The notes beneath the pieces were generated by a model. The model was not told where the DNA came from. It ran no database searches and was given only the letters and a program-made list of their open reading frames with translations. Below are positions 61,288-64,000 of a DNA stretch of 64,000 bases, in pieces (the stretch's first letter is position 1; every line of letters starts with the position of its first letter). The stretch is from the NCBI RefSeq assembly GCF_035956715.1, contig NZ_CP108381.1:2604001-2668000 (forward strand), read 5' to 3'. The position numbers and the translations under genes are program-made. The DNA is from Nocardia sp. NBC_01329 (GTDB lineage: Bacteria > Actinomycetota > Actinomycetes > Mycobacteriales > Mycobacteriaceae).

Positions 61288-62160
61288 TTGAAATTCCCTC
61301 GGTTACTGGTGATCCCAGCATTGGCAGTCGCTGCGGCGCTCGCCCTCACCGGCTGTGGCGGTGGTGACTCCGCCTCCGGTGATGTGGTGCGGATCGGTAC
61401 CACCGAGAGCGATCGTGCGTGGGACGTGTTCGAGCAGAAGGCCCAGGACGCGGGCATCCCACTGCAGATCACGAACTACTCCGACTACTCACAGCCCAAT
61501 ATCGCCCTCTCGCAGGGGCAGATCGATGTCAACCTGTTCCAGCACCTGCAATTCCTCGGCGAATACAATGTCGCCAACAATGCCGATCTGACCCCCATCG
61601 GCGCGACTCAGATCGTCCCGCTCGGGCTGTATTCGAAAAAGCACAGATCACTGGCCGATATCCCCGCCGGCGGTGAGATCGCGATTCCCAACGATCCTTC
61701 GAACCAGGCGCGGGCACTGTTCGTCTTGAAGGCAGCCGGCCTGGTTGAACTCACCTCCGACACCCTCGCCCCCTCTCCAGCCGATATCGATCGGGGCGCG
61801 TCCAAGGTGAAGGTCACCCCCGTCGACGCGGCGCAGACCGCGCTGTCGGTGGCATCGGTCGACGGCTCCATCATCAACAACACCTTCCTGGAACGGTCCG
61901 GTATCGACCCCCGGTCAGCGCTGTTCAAGGACGATCCGTCCAGCCCGGGCGCCGAACCGTACATCAACGCTTTCGTCGCCCGCGCCGAGGACAAGGCCGA
62001 CCCGACCTATCAGCGACTGGTGGAGATCTGGCACGATCCCGAGGTCCAGCAGGCGGTCGCCGAATCGTCCGAGGGCACTTCGGTGGAGGTCCGGCGCACC
62101 GGGCCCGATCTCGAACCCATTCTGCACCGGGTGCAGCAGACGATCCGCGACGGACAGTGA
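61288..62160 (+). CDS. metQ: MetQ substrate-binding lipoprotein of a methionine-type ABC importer
   Basis: 290 aa. TTG start at 61288, chosen because GGGAGCAGG precedes it and the signal sequence follows directly (KFPRLLVIPALAVAAALALT, lipobox LALTGCGGGDSA). MetQ pattern: VVRIGTTESDRAWDVFEQKA, NYSDYSQPNIALSQGQIDVN, FQHLQFLGEYNVANNADLTP, IGATQIVPLGLYSKKH. Its stop overlaps the metN start (GTGA). It captures L-methionine or methionine-like compounds outside the membrane for MetNI. Confidence 0.9.
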   Translation: MKFPRLLVIPALAVAAALALTGCGGGDSASGDVVRIGTTESDRAWDVFEQKAQDAGIPLQITNYSDYSQPNIALSQGQIDVNLFQHLQFLGEYNVANNADLTPIGATQIVPLGLYSKKHRSLADIPAGGEIAIPNDPSNQARALFVLKAAGLVELTSDTLAPSPADIDRGASKVKVTPVDAAQTALSVASVDGSIINNTFLERSGIDPRSALFKDDPSSPGAEPYINAFVARAEDKADPTYQRLVEIWHDPEVQQAVAESSEGTSVEVRRTGPDLEPILHRVQQTIRDGQ

Positions 62161-63185
62161 CAGGCGCACCGGCCGGACCGGACGCCGCGAGTCCCGCAGT
62201 CGAATTCCGTTCGGTGACCAAGGTGTTCCGAACAGGAAAAAGCGAAGAGAAGGCGCTGTCCGATATCGATCTACGGATCGAAAAGGGCGAGATCTTCGGC
62301 GTGATCGGCTACTCCGGCGCGGGGAAGAGTACTTTGGTCCGGCTCATCAACGCCCTGGAGAAACCGACCAGCGGCACCATAGAGATCTCGGGTACGCCCA
62401 TCACCGGCGTCTCCGAGGCCCAGGTGCGCCGGATACGACGCGAGATCGGCATGGTTTTCCAGCAGTTCAATCTCTTCCGTTCGCGCACCGCGGCCGGAAA
62501 TATCGAGTACCCGCTGAAAGTGGCGGGCTGGCCGCGCGCGAAGCGCAAAGAACGGCTGGCCGAGTTGCTGGAGTTCGTCGGGCTGTCCGATAAGGCGCGC
62601 AGTTACCCGGATCAGTTGTCGGGCGGACAGAAACAGCGGGTCGGGATCGCACGGGCACTGGCCACCTCGCCATCGCTGCTGCTCGCGGACGAGGCCACCT
62701 CGGCGCTGGACCCGGAAACCACCGGTGAGGTGCTGCGTCTGCTCCGCAAGATCAACACCGAACTGGGCGTGACCATCGTGGTGATCACCCATGAGATGGA
62801 TGTCATCCGGACGGTGGCCGATCGGGTCGCGGTACTGGCCGAGGGCCGGATCGTGGAGTTGGCGAACACTTTCGACGTATTCGCCGCGCCACAAGCGGTT
62901 CCGACCCGGTCGTTCGTCGATACCGTGCTGCACAATCGGCCCGCGCCCGAGGAACTGCGCCGTCTCGACGACCTGCACCGAGGTCGGCTGGTGACCGTCG
63001 ATATAGATGATGCACGGGGTGTCGGAGCCGCGCTCACCACCGCCGCCCACGCCGGGGTGGGCTTCGAGGTGGTGTACGGCGGAGTGAGCACCCTGCAGGA
63101 CAAGACTTTCGGCAGTATCACCCTCGCGCTCGACGGCCCGGATGACGCCGTCGAGAAGGTGATCGCACAACTCGACCGACGGTGA
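62157..63185 (+). CDS. metN: MetN ATP-binding subunit of a methionine ABC importer
   Basis: 342 aa, GTG start overlapping metQ. Walker A GYSGAGKSTL, Q-loop MVFQQFNLFRSRTA, signature DQLSGGQKQRVGIARALATS, Walker B LLLADEATSALDPET and H-loop VITHEMDVIRTVADRV. The last ~75 residues (VDIDDARGVGAALTTAAHAG, VVYGGVSTLQDKTFGSITLA) form the C-terminal NIL domain that binds methionine and shuts off transport (trans-inhibition). It powers MetI. Confidence 0.93.
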   Translation: MTGAPAGPDAASPAVEFRSVTKVFRTGKSEEKALSDIDLRIEKGEIFGVIGYSGAGKSTLVRLINALEKPTSGTIEISGTPITGVSEAQVRRIRREIGMVFQQFNLFRSRTAAGNIEYPLKVAGWPRAKRKERLAELLEFVGLSDKARSYPDQLSGGQKQRVGIARALATSPSLLLADEATSALDPETTGEVLRLLRKINTELGVTIVVITHEMDVIRTVADRVAVLAEGRIVELANTFDVFAAPQAVPTRSFVDTVLHNRPAPEELRRLDDLHRGRLVTVDIDDARGVGAALTTAAHAGVGFEVVYGGVSTLQDKTFGSITLALDGPDDAVEKVIAQLDRR

Positions 63186-63195
63186 CGAGGACCAC

Positions 63196-63858
63196 ATGCA
63201 TACCGATTGGGACAAGCTGCGGCCGATTCTCACCGAGGCCGTCGGCACCACCATCTATCTCGTATTGCTCACCTTCGTGGTGGGCGGGGTCATCGGGCTG
63301 TTCCTCGGTACCGCGCTCTACACCACCCGCAAAGGCGGGCTGCTGGCCAACAGCCCGATCAACTGGCTGCTCAATGTGCTGGTCAATATCGTGCGCCCGA
63401 TCCCGTTCATCATCCTGCTGGCCGCGCTCGGCCCGATCACACTCGAAGTGGTGGGCACGACCATCGGCACCGACGCGGCGGCCTTCGTCATGATCGTGGC
63501 CGCCTCTTTCGGGATCGCCCGCATCGTCGAACAGAATCTGGTCACGGTCGACCCCGGTGTGATCGAGGCGGCGCGTGCGATGGGCGCGGGGCCGCTCCGG
63601 ATCATCCTGACGCTGCTCGTGCCCGAAGCGCTGGGCCCGCTGATCCTCGGGTACACCTTCATCATCATCGCCATCGTGGACATGTCCGCTATGGCAGGCA
63701 CGGTCGGCGGCGGCGGCCTCGGTGATTTCGCCCTGGTGTACGGGTATCAGCGGTTCGATTGGGAAGTCACGCTGGTGGCCACCCTGCTCATCATCGCCGG
63801 TGTGCAGGGCATCCAGTTCCTGGGCAACTGGACAGCGCGCAAGGTGTTGCGCCGCTGA
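63196..63858 (+). CDS. metI: MetI permease subunit of a methionine ABC importer
   Basis: 220 aa, starting 10 bp after metN. Five to six helices; the binding-protein-dependent permease loop is EAARAMGAGPLRIILTLLVP near residue 130, and further helices TIYLVLLTFVVGGVIGLFLG and YTFIIIAIVDMSAMAGTVGG. Length and gene order metQ-metN-metI fit the MUT family of methionine importers. Together with the second MetQ (60273) it completes the system. Confidence 0.92.
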   Translation: MHTDWDKLRPILTEAVGTTIYLVLLTFVVGGVIGLFLGTALYTTRKGGLLANSPINWLLNVLVNIVRPIPFIILLAALGPITLEVVGTTIGTDAAAFVMIVAASFGIARIVEQNLVTVDPGVIEAARAMGAGPLRIILTLLVPEALGPLILGYTFIIIAIVDMSAMAGTVGGGGLGDFALVYGYQRFDWEVTLVATLLIIAGVQGIQFLGNWTARKVLRR

Positions 63859-63872
63859 CCCCGACCTGTTGT

Positions 63873-64000
63873 TCAGGGGCGAACCGGCCGGGCGCCACTC
63901 AGAATCGCCTCGACGGTCTCGTCCACGGTGAGATCCGATGTGTCGAGCCATGTCCCCACCCGCGGTGTCCCCTCACGCAGCACGGTGTCCAGCGCGGCGA
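63873..64000 (-). CDS. Partial AAA/phosphotransferase-like kinase, 3' end only
   Basis: 43 codons are visible, ending at a TGA. VLREGTPRVGTWLDTSDLTV and DETVEAILSGARPVRP resemble the C-terminal end of small P-loop kinases of the chloramphenicol-phosphotransferase/AAA type, which end with 'DTSDLTxDETVxAIL'. The catalytic part is outside the window, so the assignment is provisional. Convergent with metI (14-bp gap). Confidence 0.5.
   Translation of the reverse strand, partial: AALDTVLREGTPRVGTWLDTSDLTVDETVEAILSGARPVRP

Noticed and set aside
1..64000. tRNA or rRNA genes and CRISPR arrays
   Set aside because: I looked for conserved T-loop-like (GGTTCGAATC) and anticodon-arm patterns, rRNA stretches and regularly spaced repeats and saw none; a dedicated search (tRNAscan-SE, CRISPR finder) would be decisive.
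1..64000. Insertion sequences
   Set aside because: No transposase catalytic domain or paired terminal repeats seen; only the OrfA-like HTH protein at 13036 hints at a past element.

Overview
The window is high-GC DNA with dense, short-spaced genes, GTG/TTG starts and many ATGA-type overlaps. Together with a type VII secretion (T7SS) effector locus, a SAM-IV riboswitch, an LppU-like lipoprotein and roadblock-domain gene sets, it points to a mycolic-acid actinobacterium, most likely Nocardia. I infer this from gene content; no rRNA or tRNA was seen.

Layout. 1-9.1 kb (minus strand): a T7SS-type locus with an EspC/WXG100-like small protein, a YezG-like immunity candidate, a YbaB-family protein and a giant WXG100-like polymorphic-toxin-type protein whose C-terminus lies off the left edge. 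10-14.7 kb: secreted lipase, two unknown small genes, gluconokinase, and a small helix-turn-helix protein preceded by a perfect 24-bp palindrome. 14-24 kb: a TetR/SDR divergent pair, a frameshifted ABC-transporter ATPase, then a TetR regulator divergent from a six-gene operon (metal-dependent hydrolase, ferredoxin reductase, SRPBCC protein, Baeyer-Villiger-type monooxygenase, SDR, acyl-CoA ligase) that looks like lipid or hydrophobic-substrate metabolism. 24-26 kb: four overlapping or adjacent genes, three of them roadblock/LC7 proteins. 26-33.5 kb: membrane proteins, a MerR regulator with a textbook 19-bp-spacer promoter driving an apparently leaderless deacetylase gene, and several gene remnants.

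33-38.4 kb: a SAM-IV riboswitch upstream of a PLP aminotransferase/desulfurase-like gene, then a decayed and an intact flavin-dependent sulfur-type monooxygenase, an aldo/keto reductase and two nitroreductases. 38.5-50.4 kb: MarR plus an unusual MFS exporter with a C-terminal beta-domain tail, a 55-aa secreted peptide, a 19-aa methionine-rich micro-ORF, a dienelactone hydrolase, a PepSY protein divergent from a two-component system, a monooxygenase, and a TetR/MFS/SGNH-hydrolase set. 50.9-60 kb: lipoprotein, metallo-beta-lactamase-fold enzyme, methyltransferase, two Rossmann-fold proteins, a small gene sharing a promoter module with the PepSY gene, a MHYT membrane protein and a second lipase. 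60.3-63.9 kb: a methionine-type ABC importer (two substrate-binding lipoproteins, MetN, MetI), and a partial kinase-like gene at the right edge.

Three themes stand out. (1) The T7SS toxin/immunity locus. (2) A conserved 68-bp promoter module, made of three TTCAGG-type direct repeats plus one inverted copy, occurs at 44.0 kb and 56.0 kb with identical spacing; it links the two-component system to a 64-aa unknown protein 12 kb away. (3) At least eight decayed genes (XRE regulator, ABC ATPase, EamA transporter, NTF2-like protein, Eis-type acetyltransferase, SnaA/NtaA-type monooxygenase, and an SDR/TetR pair fused by a deletion), which mark this as a region under gene loss. Sulfur supply is a recurring function: SAM-IV switch, desulfurase-like enzyme, SsuD, methionine importer.
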